A DNA stretch of 64,000 bases from contig JADIYM010000012.1 of NCBI GenBank assembly GCA_016705245.1, positions 62,001 through 126,000 on the forward strand. Reading direction: 5' to 3'. Below, piece after piece: positions 27,938 through 36,513 of the stretch. The position numbers and the translations under genes were made by a program. Position 1 is the first letter of the stretch. Each line of letters begins with the position of its first letter. The stretch comes from Blastocatellia bacterium (GTDB lineage Bacteria; Acidobacteriota; Blastocatellia; UBA7656; JADIYM01). The notes under the pieces are model-generated. The model was not told where the DNA came from. It made no database searches and was given only the letters and a program-made list of their open reading frames with translations.

Positions 27938-30900
27938 ATGAGCCGCCGAATCCGCACTCAGGCGCCGGCTCGCGCGGATCGACGCCCGCCTCGCGCGCGG
28001 GGCGGCGTTCCGATCGCACCGCTGGCGTGTTTCCTCGCGTCGGGGACGAGCGGGCTCATCTACCAGGTCGTGTGGATGCGCGAGTTGACGCTCATCTTCG
28101 GTGCCACCACGCTCGCCGTCTCGACGGTGCTCGCCGTGTTCATGGGAGGCCTCGCGTTCGGCAGCCTCACTGGCGGCCGCTGGGCCGATCGTGCCAGGCG
28201 CCCGCTTCGACTCTATGCGTGGCTCGAGCTGGCCATCGGACTCTACGGGCTTGCCATCCCATTCCTCTTTTCATTGTTGCCGGCGGTGTACCAGCCTCTC
28301 TGGCGCGCGGCGGGTCTCTCGTTCTTCACGCTGAGCCTCGTTCGATTTGCGCTTGCCGGGGCTGTCCTCGCCGCTCCTACCGTGCTCATGGGTGCGACGC
28401 TTCCGGTGCTGAGCCGCGTCGTGGCGCATCGGGCCGAGGCGGTCGGCCGTGATGTGGGGATGCTCTATACCGTGAACACGGTCGGGGCTGTTCTTGGGGC
28501 GTCGACGGCTGGACTGTTACTCATTCCATCCATCGGAATGACAGCTACGACAGCCGTCGCGGCAATGTTGAACCTCGTCGCCGGCGCGATCGCCTACGCC
28601 ATGGACCGCCGTGAGGTCGCCGGCAGCACTTCAGACGACAGAGACGGCGATCAACCCCGACCAAAGGTCCTCGGGCGACCGGCCACGGTCGCGCTTTTTG
28701 CCGCGTTCGGCGTGTCGGGCGTCGCGGCGCTCGTCTACGAGGTCGCGTGGACGCGCGCGTTGTCGCTCGTACTCGGCTCATCCGTCTACGCGTTCACGAT
28801 CATGCTGACGACGTTCCTCGTCGGGCTCGCTTTCGGCGCGGGCCTCGGCACATGGCTGGCCGACCGGGCGCGACGGCCGTTGCTCGTGCTGTCGGTCGTC
28901 GAGGCCGCCGTCGGCGTCTCGGCGTTCGGCGGCCTCTTCCTCATTCGCGAGCTGCCCTACCTGTTCCTCGTCCTGCACCGTCAGTTCGAGTCCTCGCCCG
29001 CGGCGCTGCTGCTCGGTACTCGGCTCCTCATCGCCGCGCTCGTGATGCTCGTTCCGACGACCCTGCTCGGCGCTGTCTTTCCGCTCGCGGTGCGCGCAGC
29101 CGCAGGCCACGTCCACGCGATTGGGAGGACCGTCGGTGCGCTTTATTCAGTGAACACGCTCGGCGCAATTGCCGGAGCGTTCGCGTCAGGTTTCGTGCTG
29201 ATACCGTGGCTTGGTGTCGAAGGCGCCATCGTCTCAGCGATCGTCCTGAACCTCGCCGCTGCGGCGGCGCTTGCTTACACGACGGGCGCGATGTCGCGAC
29301 CCCTCCGGACGGCCGTCGCCGCGGTACTGCTCGTGGCGGCACTGCTTGCGGCGCCTCTCCGCCCGAGGTGGGATCCGGCGGTCATGGCAAGCGGGGTATA
29401 TCGATACGCACCGACGCTGAAGGCGGCGACGCGCGCCGAGTTCCTTAACCACTACCTCGGAGGTGGAGACGGCGAGACCGTCTTCTACCGCGACGGTGTG
29501 TCGGCAACCGTTGCCGTGCAGTTCCAGTTCGGCCACTACGTGCTGAAGGTCAATGGAAAGCCCGACGCCACTACGGCCGGCGACCTTCCGACGCAGGCAC
29601 TCGTCGCTCATCTGCCGCTCCTCGTCCGTCCGGACGCGTCGTCAGCGCTGGTCATCGGCTGGGGCAGCGGCGTCAGCGTGGGCGCGGCGCTCGCGCATCC
29701 GATCGATCGCGTTACGGCCGTCGAACTGGAGCCCGCCGTTGTCGAAGCTTCAACCTTCTTCGAGGGCGTCAACGGACGCCCCCTCCAGGATCCCCGAACC
29801 GAATTGCTCATCAACGACGGCCGCAACCTGCTTGCCGCCACGGATCGACGGTTCGACGTCATCGTGTCTGAGCCGTCGAACCCGTGGCTCACGGGCGTCG
29901 CGAATCTCTTCACCCGCGAGTATTTCGCATCGGGCGCGCGATGCCTGTCGCCGGGAGGCGTCTTCTGTCAGTGGCTGCAAATCTACGAGATGCAGCCCAC
30001 CGAAGTCGCCACACTGCTCGCGACTTTTGCGTCCGCGTTTCCCGAGGTCTACGTCTTCCGGGGCGCAAGCGGCGACCTGATCCTGCTCGGCGCGATCGAG
30101 CCTTTCACGCTCGATGTCTCGCGGATTCGATCGCAGATCGACAGTCCTGGACCGATACGAGACCGCCTCGCGGACGTTCGAATCCGGTCGGTCGAGACGC
30201 TGCTCTCGCGACTTTACCTCACCCCGGATGGCGTGCGTCGATTCGTCGCGTCGGCACCGTTGAACACCGACGACAACGCGCGAATCGAGTTCCTTGCGCC
30301 GCTCCGTGTGGGCGTAGCCGGTGATGCGACCGAGTCGGCGAACCTCGAGGCACTCGACGCCCACGCCACGCCGCTCGCGGGATACGCGCCAGGCTGCACA
30401 CCCGAAATGCTTTGCGACATGGCAATCAGCGCGATCGCGCGCGCCGAGACGCGGCGCGGCTGGCGGTTCGTCGAAGAGTCTCTCGAAATGAGGGAAACGG
30501 CGCGCGGCCGGTCGATTCTCGGCGAACTGCTCGCGGCGTCGGGTCGCGACGAGGAAGCGCTGGCCGCGTGGCAACGCGCGATACGGCTCGATCCCGACGA
30601 TCTCGCGACGAATCTCAACCTCGGGAAGTACTTTCTCGAGAAGGGCAACGTAGACGGCGCGCTCGACCACCTGCGACGCGCCACGGTCGCGTCGCCGGAT
30701 CACGCGCGCGCGCACCACCTTTACGGGCTCGCGCTGCACTTCTCGGGCGATGCACCTGCGGCACTGGTCGAGTTCGAGACCTCTCGTCGCGACCCCGATT
30801 TCGTCGCCGGACTCCCTGCGTTTCAGTTGCACTACGGCCGAGCGCTTCGAGATGTCGGCCGATACGACGACGCGCGTGATCCGCTCGAGCGTTACGTCGC

Positions 30901-31138
30901 ATCGAATCCGGGCGACCCGCTCGGATTCTTCGAGCTCGGGCAACTCGAGCTGATCGCGGGCGACCGGTCACAGGATCGCGCCGACTACGTCAGGGCCGAG
31001 CGGGCATTCCTGACGTCCCTGACCCTCGATCCAATGTTCGCCGAGGCGCATCGCACACTCGCGCTCGTGTACCGAAAGCTCGAGCGTTACGAGGAAGCCG
31101 CGGAAGAGATGGCCATCTACGAGCGACTGCGTACATAA
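27938..31138 (+). CDS. membrane protein with spermidine-synthase-like domain and C-terminal TPRs
   Basis: 1,066 residues. Residues 25-470 are membrane-spanning, with an internal duplication: SGTSGLIYQVVWMRELTLIF near residue 35 and SGVAALVYEVAWTRALSLVL near 260, each followed by a GGLAFGS or VGLAFGA helix. Residues 560-730 are an aminopropyltransferase-like Rossmann fold with VIGWGSGVSVG, VELEPAVVEAS, NDGRNLLA and SEPSNPWLTGVANLF. The last 230 residues are TPRs (LATNLNLGKYFLEKGNVDGA). Fused proteins of this kind are widespread in Acidobacteria and Deltaproteobacteria; their product is not established, and true spermidine synthesis is doubtful. Confidence 0.85.
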   Translation: MSRRIRTQAPARADRRPPRARGGVPIAPLACFLASGTSGLIYQVVWMRELTLIFGATTLAVSTVLAVFMGGLAFGSLTGGRWADRARRPLRLYAWLELAIGLYGLAIPFLFSLLPAVYQPLWRAAGLSFFTLSLVRFALAGAVLAAPTVLMGATLPVLSRVVAHRAEAVGRDVGMLYTVNTVGAVLGASTAGLLLIPSIGMTATTAVAAMLNLVAGAIAYAMDRREVAGSTSDDRDGDQPRPKVLGRPATVALFAAFGVSGVAALVYEVAWTRALSLVLGSSVYAFTIMLTTFLVGLAFGAGLGTWLADRARRPLLVLSVVEAAVGVSAFGGLFLIRELPYLFLVLHRQFESSPAALLLGTRLLIAALVMLVPTTLLGAVFPLAVRAAAGHVHAIGRTVGALYSVNTLGAIAGAFASGFVLIPWLGVEGAIVSAIVLNLAAAAALAYTTGAMSRPLRTAVAAVLLVAALLAAPLRPRWDPAVMASGVYRYAPTLKAATRAEFLNHYLGGGDGETVFYRDGVSATVAVQFQFGHYVLKVNGKPDATTAGDLPTQALVAHLPLLVRPDASSALVIGWGSGVSVGAALAHPIDRVTAVELEPAVVEASTFFEGVNGRPLQDPRTELLINDGRNLLAATDRRFDVIVSEPSNPWLTGVANLFTREYFASGARCLSPGGVFCQWLQIYEMQPTEVATLLATFASAFPEVYVFRGASGDLILLGAIEPFTLDVSRIRSQIDSPGPIRDRLADVRIRSVETLLSRLYLTPDGVRRFVASAPLNTDDNARIEFLAPLRVGVAGDATESANLEALDAHATPLAGYAPGCTPEMLCDMAISAIARAETRRGWRFVEESLEMRETARGRSILGELLAASGRDEEALAAWQRAIRLDPDDLATNLNLGKYFLEKGNVDGALDHLRRATVASPDHARAHHLYGLALHFSGDAPAALVEFETSRRDPDFVAGLPAFQLHYGRALRDVGRYDDARDPLERYVASNPGDPLGFFELGQLELIAGDRSQDRADYVRAERAFLTSLTLDPMFAEAHRTLALVYRKLERYEEAAEEMAIYERLRT

Positions 31139-31150
31139 GCGCAGCGGAGC

Positions 31151-31492
31151 TCACGTGCGACCGAAGTCATCGGCCACGCGCTCGATGTCGTCCTCGCCGA
31201 GATAGTCACCGTGCTGCACTTCGACGATCACGAGAGGTTCAACACCCGGGTTCTCGATGCGATGAAGAGTCCCGACGGGAATATCGATGCTCTCGGTTGG
31301 CTGCAGATCGCCGATTGTATCGCCGCGCGTGACCCGCGCAACGCCAGAGATGACGATCCAGTGCTCTCGTCGACGACGATGCAGCTGCAGACTGAGCCGA
31401 CGCCCGGCGTATACGACGATGCGTTTGACCTTGTAGCCCGGGCCCTCATCGAGCACGAGGTAGTTTCCCCAGGGTCGTTCGTCGAATTCCAC
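31151..31492 (-). CDS. mannose-6-phosphate isomerase type II-like cupin
   Basis: 113 residues from GTG 31492-31490. An ATG 16 codons earlier falls inside the terminator hairpin of the upstream gene, so it is rejected. The sequence PWGNYLVLDEGPGYKVKRI, then SLQLHRRRREHWIVISGVARV, ID-I-PVGTLHRIENPG and VEVQHGDYLGEDDI matches the C-terminal cupin of ManC/AlgA. That domain interconverts mannose-6-P and fructose-6-P; His and Glu residues in LHRRRREHW hold the metal. The guanylyltransferase half is absent, so this is a stand-alone isomerase for nucleotide-sugar supply. Confidence 0.88.
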   Translation of the reverse strand: MEFDERPWGNYLVLDEGPGYKVKRIVVYAGRRLSLQLHRRRREHWIVISGVARVTRGDTIGDLQPTESIDIPVGTLHRIENPGVEPLVIVEVQHGDYLGEDDIERVADDFGRT

Positions 31493-31508
31493 GCGCCTAC
31501 GTATACAG

Positions 31509-31541
31509 GAAAATGGGGAGACAGTCGCCTGTCTCCCCATT
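31509..31541 (-). terminator. rho-independent terminator of the H1-like gene
   Basis: Perfect 13-bp stem AATGGGGAGACAG / CTGTCTCCCCATT, loop of 4, with a TTTTCC tract on the minus strand. It begins 28 bases after the H1-like stop codon. Confidence 0.85.
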
Positions 31542-31568
31542 CATGTTCCCCGTTGTGCGAAAGAAAGA

Positions 31569-31859
31569 CTAGCTTTTCTTCGCAGCCGGCTTGGCGGCAG
31601 CCTTCTTCGGAGCGGCCTTCTTCGCGGCCGGCTTGGCGGCGGCCTTCTTCGGAGCAGCCTTCTTCGGTGCAGCCTTCGCCGCAGCCTTCTTCGGGGCGGC
31701 CTTCGCCGCAGCCTTCTTCGGTGCAGCCTTCGCCGCAGCCTTCTTCGGGGCGGCCTTAGCCGCGGCCTTCTTCGGAGCAGCCTTTGCCGCTACTTTCTTC
31801 GGAGCGGCCTTCGCCGCCGCCTTCTTCGGAGCTGCTTTCGCAGTTGCCTTCGATGCCAT
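31569..31859 (-). CDS. histone H1-like Lys/Ala-rich DNA-binding protein
   Basis: 96 residues from ATG 31859-31857, with AAAGGAGAAC upstream. After MASKATAK the whole protein is made of AAPKKAAAK-type units, about ten in tandem, ending KPAAKKS. This is the composition of the basic tails of histone H1 and of bacterial AlgP / HctB-like proteins, which neutralise and compact DNA. There is no globular domain. Copies differ mainly at silent positions, so slippage could change the repeat number. A near-consensus promoter and a palindrome over the -10 region suggest high, regulated expression. Confidence 0.8.
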   Translation of the reverse strand: MASKATAKAAPKKAAAKAAPKKVAAKAAPKKAAAKAAPKKAAAKAAPKKAAAKAAPKKAAAKAAPKKAAPKKAAAKPAAKKAAPKKAAAKPAAKKS

Positions 31860-31942
31860 CGCGTCGTTCTCCTTTGGTGTCTTTGAAATCCCCATCCACA
31901 AGATGCTGTACATCTGGCTCTCTTGTGTACAAGGCGTAAACC

Positions 31943-31963
31943 TACACAATATGTTGTTGTGTA
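31943..31963. promoter_or_regulatory. candidate operator of the H1-like gene
   Basis: TACACAA (31943-31949) and TTGTGTA (31957-31963) form a perfect 7-base inverted repeat with a 7-base spacer. It overlaps the -10 hexamer and start site of the promoter next to it. A further TTGTGTAC lies at 31923. Binding protein unknown. Confidence 0.45.
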
Positions 31964-31988
31964 TAGAGACTGTCCAAATCGTTGTCAA
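31960..31988 (-). promoter_or_regulatory. strong sigma-70 promoter of the H1-like gene
   Basis: On the minus strand TTGACA (31988-31983), exactly 17 bases, TATACA (31965-31960). It is preceded by an A/T tract. The leader to the ATG is about 95 bases. This is the best promoter match in the window. Confidence 0.8.
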
Positions 31989-32040
31989 CTTTTTTTTGCC
32001 CCGAGTTCGAAAGCCGCGCGGCAGAGAGACATCGATCGGC

Positions 32041-32216
32041 GGAAAGCGGCTCCAGGAGCGACTTTCGCGGCGACTGAACGTGCCTGCATGGCCTACGGTA
32101 CGACCAGGCCTCGCCGTCTCGGTCTCGATCTCGACAGCAGCCTGATGACCGGAAACCCGCTCCAGGAGCGGTTTTCCGAGTCGTCGCCCGAAGAGTGGCT
32201 CTGGAAGCGGTTTTCC
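32041..32216. repeat. three copies of a 26-27 bp palindrome
   Basis: Copies at 32041-32066, 32151-32177 and 32190-32216. The best copy reads GGAAACCCGCTCC, A, GGAGCGGTTTTCC and folds into a 12-bp hairpin; the first reads GGAAAGCGGCTCC, A, GGAGCGACTTTC; the third is GAAGAGTGGCTCTGGAAGCG followed by GTTTTCC. No gene is visible between 31989 and 32350. Confidence 0.7.
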
Positions 32217-32350
32217 AGGTCGTGCGTCAAATCCCCTGTCGCGACGCGCCGATTCGCATCACGGACGTCTGACGGACGCTCTTGCGTGTCCGTCTCATAG
32301 TCTCGCGGATGTGTCTCCACCTCGAGTCACGAGCCGCACCTCGACACGCA

Positions 32351-32389
32351 GAACGGCGCGGCCCCGATCAACTCGGGGCCGCGCCGTTC
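32351..32389 (-). terminator. hairpin terminator of the 32429 gene
   Basis: Perfect 17-bp stem GAACGGCGCGGCCCCGA / TCGGGGCCGCGCCGTTC with a 5-base loop, 40 bases beyond the stop codon. There is no T tract, so termination is inferred from the stem alone. Confidence 0.65.
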
Positions 32390-32428
32390 GCGCGCTCGCG
32401 CATCGTCGCGCGAGGTCGAGCTTCGTCG

Positions 32429-33247
32429 TTACTGCCGGCGACGATACGAGTCGTAGCCATTCGCGCGACGCGCGAATCCGTCCTGGTAGCCGCTGACGAA
32501 CGCACTGCGATAGGCCTGCTGGTACGTCTGCGCCGAACCCCACTCGCGATCGTATCCGTCGTAGCCGAACTGATACGCGCCGTGCCCCTGCGGGTTGGAT
32601 CGGTTGCGCTGCTGGGCATCATAGGCGCCGCGCTGGAAGCCGGCGTAGTAGCCGTTCTGGCCCGCGCGCTGCGCGACTTCCTGCTGCGACAGGTCGCCAC
32701 GGTCATTTCTGTATCCGTAGTTCCCGCTGTTGCCGTAGTAGCCGCCATTGCCGCCGTAGTACCCGCCGCTGTTGCCGTAGTACCCGCCATTGTTGCCGTA
32801 GGTGCCGCCGTTGTAGCTGCCGCCGTTGCCACGGTCATACCCGCGGTTGCGCGCGCGACCGTAGAAGGCGTCGTTGAAGCCCTTTTCGAAACCCTGGCGG
32901 AACCAGTTCTGGTAGTCGCGCTCCGAGTTCCAGCTGCGGTTGTAGCCGCTCTTCCCGTTTCGGTACGGCGACGTTCGGCGGAAGTCCGAATTGCGGCTAT
33001 CGCGGCGAGCGCGAAGCCCTTCTTCGTAACCCTCGGAGTAGCCGTTGATGATGGCGAGTCGCTGAAGGTCGCCCCGGCTCGTGTTCACGCTCCGGTTGTT
33101 GCCATACGGACTCACGTCGCGGTACTTCCGCGAGGATTGCGCCGAGGCCGGCGCGAGGCCCGCGCCAAGCCCGATCACCGCGGCGAGCGCGGAGACCGAA
33201 GTGATTCGAACAGCCGTCTTCAGGGTGATTTCGCCAAAGAGTTTCAT
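32429..33247 (-). CDS. secreted Tyr/Gly/Asn-rich repetitive protein with aromatic-Gly motifs
   Basis: 272 residues from ATG 33247-33245, with GGAGGAAGC upstream. Signal peptide ends ASA-QSSR. Residues 40-110 are Arg/Ser/Asn-rich. A low-complexity block of about 50 residues in the middle repeats NGGYYGNSGGYYG units. Around it are copies of the motif seen in the 15019 protein: IINGYSEGYEEGLRAR, WFRQGFEKGFNDAFYGR, GYYAGFQRGAYDAQQ, AFVSGYQDGFARR. No enzyme motif. The two proteins are clearly related in design and probably exported; a structural or matrix role is a guess. Confidence 0.7.
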   Translation of the reverse strand: MKLFGEITLKTAVRITSVSALAAVIGLGAGLAPASAQSSRKYRDVSPYGNNRSVNTSRGDLQRLAIINGYSEGYEEGLRARRDSRNSDFRRTSPYRNGKSGYNRSWNSERDYQNWFRQGFEKGFNDAFYGRARNRGYDRGNGGSYNGGTYGNNGGYYGNSGGYYGGNGGYYGNSGNYGYRNDRGDLSQQEVAQRAGQNGYYAGFQRGAYDAQQRNRSNPQGHGAYQFGYDGYDREWGSAQTYQQAYRSAFVSGYQDGFARRANGYDSYRRRQ

Positions 33248-33524
33248 GGTGTAGCTTCCTCCGTCGTCAGGCCAAACTTGACCGCGTTTCACCGAACGCT
33301 GGTGCAAGCATCGGGCCACAGAGTCTGCGACGGCAAAAAAGGCTATTTCATTGGCTTTTTCTCCACAATTCGCGATAGGGAGGCATCGTGCTTCGTGATG
33401 CGACTCATACGATCCTGTGCGGCGATCGACGATATGGTGTACTCGACGTCCTTCGGAAGAACTAAGGACATGGCAATGCGCCCTTGTAAGTTTGGCGTGA
33501 CCCATCTCAAGGACGGGCGGTCCA

Positions 33525-33636
33525 CGCATCAGTACCGGGCGCGGTAGCGCTCGGGTCTCTCTCAATTAGCCCGCGCCCGGTGTCGTCACAAGCGCTCGGG
33601 ATCGACCCGAACGCTACCGCGCACGGTACTGATGCG
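33525..33636. repeat. REP-like inverted repeat (GCATCAGTACCG variant), copy 5
   Basis: CGCATCAGTACCGGGCGCGG then TAGCGCTCGGGTC on the left mirrors GACCCGAACGCTACCGCGC then ACGGTACTGATGCG on the right, 33-base arms. It lies between the secreted protein's promoter side and the biotin-carrier gene stop. An ACGCATCAGTACCGTGCG half-copy is at about 18188. The rest of 33248-33524 shows no gene. Confidence 0.75.
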
Positions 33637-33654
33637 AAGAGGGGGCGCCTGACG

Positions 33655-34152
33655 CTACTCGAGCCGAGCCAGGACCTGTCCCGATGTGACGGTGTCGCCG
33701 GTAGCCACCCGAATCTCAGCCACTACGCCGTCGCGGGCAGCTTTCACCTCGTTCTGCATCTTCATCGCCTCGACAACGAGCACTCCCTGGCCGCGTTCAA
33801 CGATGTCTCCTACCGACGCAAGGATCGCGACCACCTTTCCAGGCATCGGCGCGAGCAGTGTCTGCTGACCGTCGCCGTCAGCCTCGTCGCCGGGCAATCG
33901 ATGCTTGCGATCGATGATACGGATGTCGACTGTCCCGGCAGCCGTCACGATGCGTTTCGTGTCCGTCCCCGGCAACGCGCTGACGTGGAACTCGATCACG
34001 CGCTGACCGACCTTGAACGCATAGACGCCCGGTTCGGGTTGAAACACCTCGCCTTCTATCCGTCGTCCATTCACCGAGGCGAGAAACACTCCACCCTGCT
34101 CCTCGAGCTCGAAGGTCGTCGTCGACTCCAACAACTGTGCTTCCAGTTTCAT
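33655..34152 (-). CDS. biotin carboxyl carrier protein of an acyl-CoA carboxylase
   Basis: 165 residues, ATG with GGACGGAGAGCC upstream. Residues 1-95 are a beta-rich region like the BT domain of acyl-CoA carboxylase alpha subunits. Residues 98-165 are a biotinyl domain with EAMKMQNE, whose first Lys after Met carries biotin, and the second hairpin GVVAEIRVATGDTVTSGQ. It lies 15 bases after the biotin carboxylase gene and in the same frame, so the pair looks like an alpha subunit split in two by a stop codon, each part with its own ribosome site. Confidence 0.9.
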   Translation of the reverse strand: MKLEAQLLESTTTFELEEQGGVFLASVNGRRIEGEVFQPEPGVYAFKVGQRVIEFHVSALPGTDTKRIVTAAGTVDIRIIDRKHRLPGDEADGDGQQTLLAPMPGKVVAILASVGDIVERGQGVLVVEAMKMQNEVKAARDGVVAEIRVATGDTVTSGQVLARLE

Positions 34153-34167
34153 GGCTCTCCGTCCTGC

Positions 34168-35677
34168 CTACCCTCGCATCGATCGCGCACGTCCGGCACG
34201 TTTCCAGTTGCTCTGCGCGTCGTGCGTCGATGCAGCCGCCTTCGGCGCGTTGTCGCGTGAATCCATGGCAGCCGCCACGAGCGCGAGGTCGAGGACGAGC
34301 TCTTCGACCGGTTCCTTGCCGAAACCAGTCGTCGTTCGCTCCGCGATCCATCGATCGAGGTACTGCGTGTCGATGTCACCGGCCAGATAGTTCTCATCGG
34401 CGCAGAGCGCGCGGAAATATGGCAGAGTCGATTTGATCCCTCCCACGTCGTACTCGGTGAGGGCGCGCCGCAGTCGCGCGATCGCCTTGGTGCGAGTCTC
34501 GGCCCAGACGGCGAGCTTCGCGAGGAGCGGATCGTAGTGAATCGCGACTTCCCATCCTTCGTAGACACCGCTGTCGACGCGGATGCCGGGACCAGCGGGC
34601 TCGCGCAGCCGCGTGATACGTCCGGAGGACGGAATGAACCCGGACTCGGGGTCTTCGGCGTAGATGCGCACCTCGATCGCGTGCCCTCGCAAGCTCACAT
34701 CGTCCTGCGTGAACCAAAGTGGTTCTCCGGCGGCAATGCGAATCTTGGCGTGAACCAGGTCGCGACCGGTCACGAGCTCCGTGACCGGATGCTCGACCTG
34801 CAGGCGCGTGTTCATCTCGAGGAAGTAGAAGTTCCGATCCGCATCGACCAGGAACTCGATCGTCCCGGCGCCTTCGTAGTTCGCAGCCTTCGCGATCTTG
34901 ACGGCGGCTTCGCCCATCCGCTTTCGCAGTGACGCATCGTTGAACGGGGCCGGGCACTCCTCGACGATCTTCTGGTGCCGGCGCTGCATCGAGCACTCGC
35001 GCTCGCCGAGATACACGCAGTTGCCCTGCCGGTCGGCGAGGAGCTGGATCTCGATGTGGCGCGGTCTCACGATAGCCTTCTCGATGTAGACCGAGGCATC
35101 GCCAAACGCGGCTGCCGCTTCCGAGCCGGCACGCTCGAGCGCCGACGCGAGCTCGTCGGCTGAATGGACGAGACGCATGCCCTTGCCACCGCCACCGGCC
35201 GAGGCCTTGAGCATCACGGGATAGCCAATTTCCGCGGCGACTCGACGAGCCTCCTCGGGGTCCGTCACGGGCTCGACGGTTCCGGGAACCACGGGAGCGC
35301 CGGCATCACGGACGGTGCGCCGCGCCACCGTCTTGGAGCCCATGAGCTGCATGGCTTCGGGTGACGGACCAATGAGCACGAGTCCGGCATCGCGAACGGC
35401 CTGAGCGAACGACGCGGACTCAGAGAGGAACCCGTAACCGGGATGAATGGCCTCGGCTCCGCACTCCAGTGCCGCGGCGATGATCCGGTCGCCCCGCAGG
35501 TAGCTCTCGCGCGACGGTGCCGGTCCGATCTCGACTGCCTCGTCGGCCACACGAACGTGAAGGGCCGCGCGGTCAGCTTCCGAATAGACGGCAATCGGCG
35601 AGATGCCCATCTCGCGACGCGCGCGCGATGCGGACGCCAATCTCCCCGCGATTGGCGATCAGGATTTTTCGAAACAT
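34168..35677 (-). CDS. biotin carboxylase subunit of an acyl-CoA carboxylase, frameshifted near the N-terminus
   Basis: About 503 residues. The true start is ATG 35677-35675, giving MFRKILIANRGEIGVRIARA; a break near 35620 moves the frame, after which REMGISPIAVYSEADRAALH continues to the end. Loss of a CG from the CGCGCG run there explains it. ATP-grasp motifs: GGGGKGMR, EKAIVRPRHIEIQLLAD, EMNTRLQVEHPVTE. The enzyme carboxylates biotin with ATP and bicarbonate. It is longer than AccC of fatty acid synthesis (about 450) because of a C-terminal extension, as in propionyl- or methylcrotonyl-CoA carboxylase alpha subunits. The carboxyltransferase is not in the window, so the acyl-CoA is undetermined. 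Confidence 0.9.
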
Positions 35678-35717
35678 GTGATGAGTGCCGACGGGCCGGC
35701 CCGACGCGAGCTGAACC

Positions 35718-36485
35718 TTACCGGATGCGATTGCCGACTGGAACGGTCACCGGGAGTCGTCCGGCCGGCGCGGACTCGATCGTGGCGGCATCGACGATCT
35801 GGCCGTCGCGCATCACGATGTCGTCCGGAGAGTTGACGACTCCGTCGGCGCCCGGCGAGCGAAGTTCGAAGTTTGCGTTCAACGTCGGGACGCGGTCCCG
35901 AGACGCAATGCCGTTCGTGAACGCGGCATACGCGATGCGATGGTCCCACGCATCTCGCGACGCGACGGGAGGCACACCGTCCTCGAGCCGTGCAAGATCC
36001 GAGAGTCTCGACGGATAGGCGCCGAATCGAGCCCGATATGCGATCATGCGTTCCGACACGCGGTACATTTCGGCACGCGTCGCCGCAGCCTCTCGCTCGC
36101 GACCGCGTTCGAGCGCACGTGGAATCCCGGCCGCCCACCAGCTTCCGACGCCGACGAGCGCCGTGCAGCCGATCGCAAGGCCGGCTCGCGCAATGCGTCC
36201 GCCGCCGTACCGTTCGGGATGCGCCTTTCCTGCCCGGAGCGCGCTGACGGACGCCAGCACCGCTGCTCCAGCCAGAAGCAGGGCCGGTCGATACCAGAAC
36301 GACGCCACCGACAGCGCGCCGAGCGCGATCGACGCTACGGCGCGTCCGACCATCGGTTTTGGTGACGGCGGATCGAGGAGCGGCTCCCCGACGAGCCGGG
36401 CACCGCACGCACATCGACCGGCCACGGCATCCATGACGTCGCCGCAGCACGGGCACGCGAACGAATCCTTCGAGGAACGGTTCAT
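35718..36485 (-). CDS. zinc-ribbon membrane protein with GspG-like C-terminal module
   Basis: 255 residues from ATG 36485-36483, with GCGAGGTGCC upstream. Residues 10-30 hold CPCCGD and CACGA, a zinc ribbon. Two or three membrane segments follow (residues 45-70 and 95-120). The C-terminal half starts with a helix (TRAEMYRVSERMIAYRARFG) and AYPSRLSDLARL, then DAWDHRIAYAA and SPGADGVVNSPDDIVMRDG. This is the pattern of type II secretion pseudopilin GspG C-termini, with the calcium-site Asp residues, but here it hangs from a multi-helix membrane protein instead of a pilin helix. Function unknown. Confidence 0.7.
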   Translation of the reverse strand: MNRSSKDSFACPCCGDVMDAVAGRCACGARLVGEPLLDPPSPKPMVGRAVASIALGALSVASFWYRPALLLAGAAVLASVSALRAGKAHPERYGGGRIARAGLAIGCTALVGVGSWWAAGIPRALERGREREAAATRAEMYRVSERMIAYRARFGAYPSRLSDLARLEDGVPPVASRDAWDHRIAYAAFTNGIASRDRVPTLNANFELRSPGADGVVNSPDDIVMRDGQIVDAATIESAPAGRLPVTVPVGNRIR

Positions 36486-36513
36486 CGTGGCACCTCGCAT
36501 CGCCTCCGCGGAA

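Noticed and set aside
33343..33525. 60-codon minus-strand open frame before the Tyr/Gly-rich gene
   Set aside because: No ribosome site or motif; the region is the expected promoter side of the next gene.
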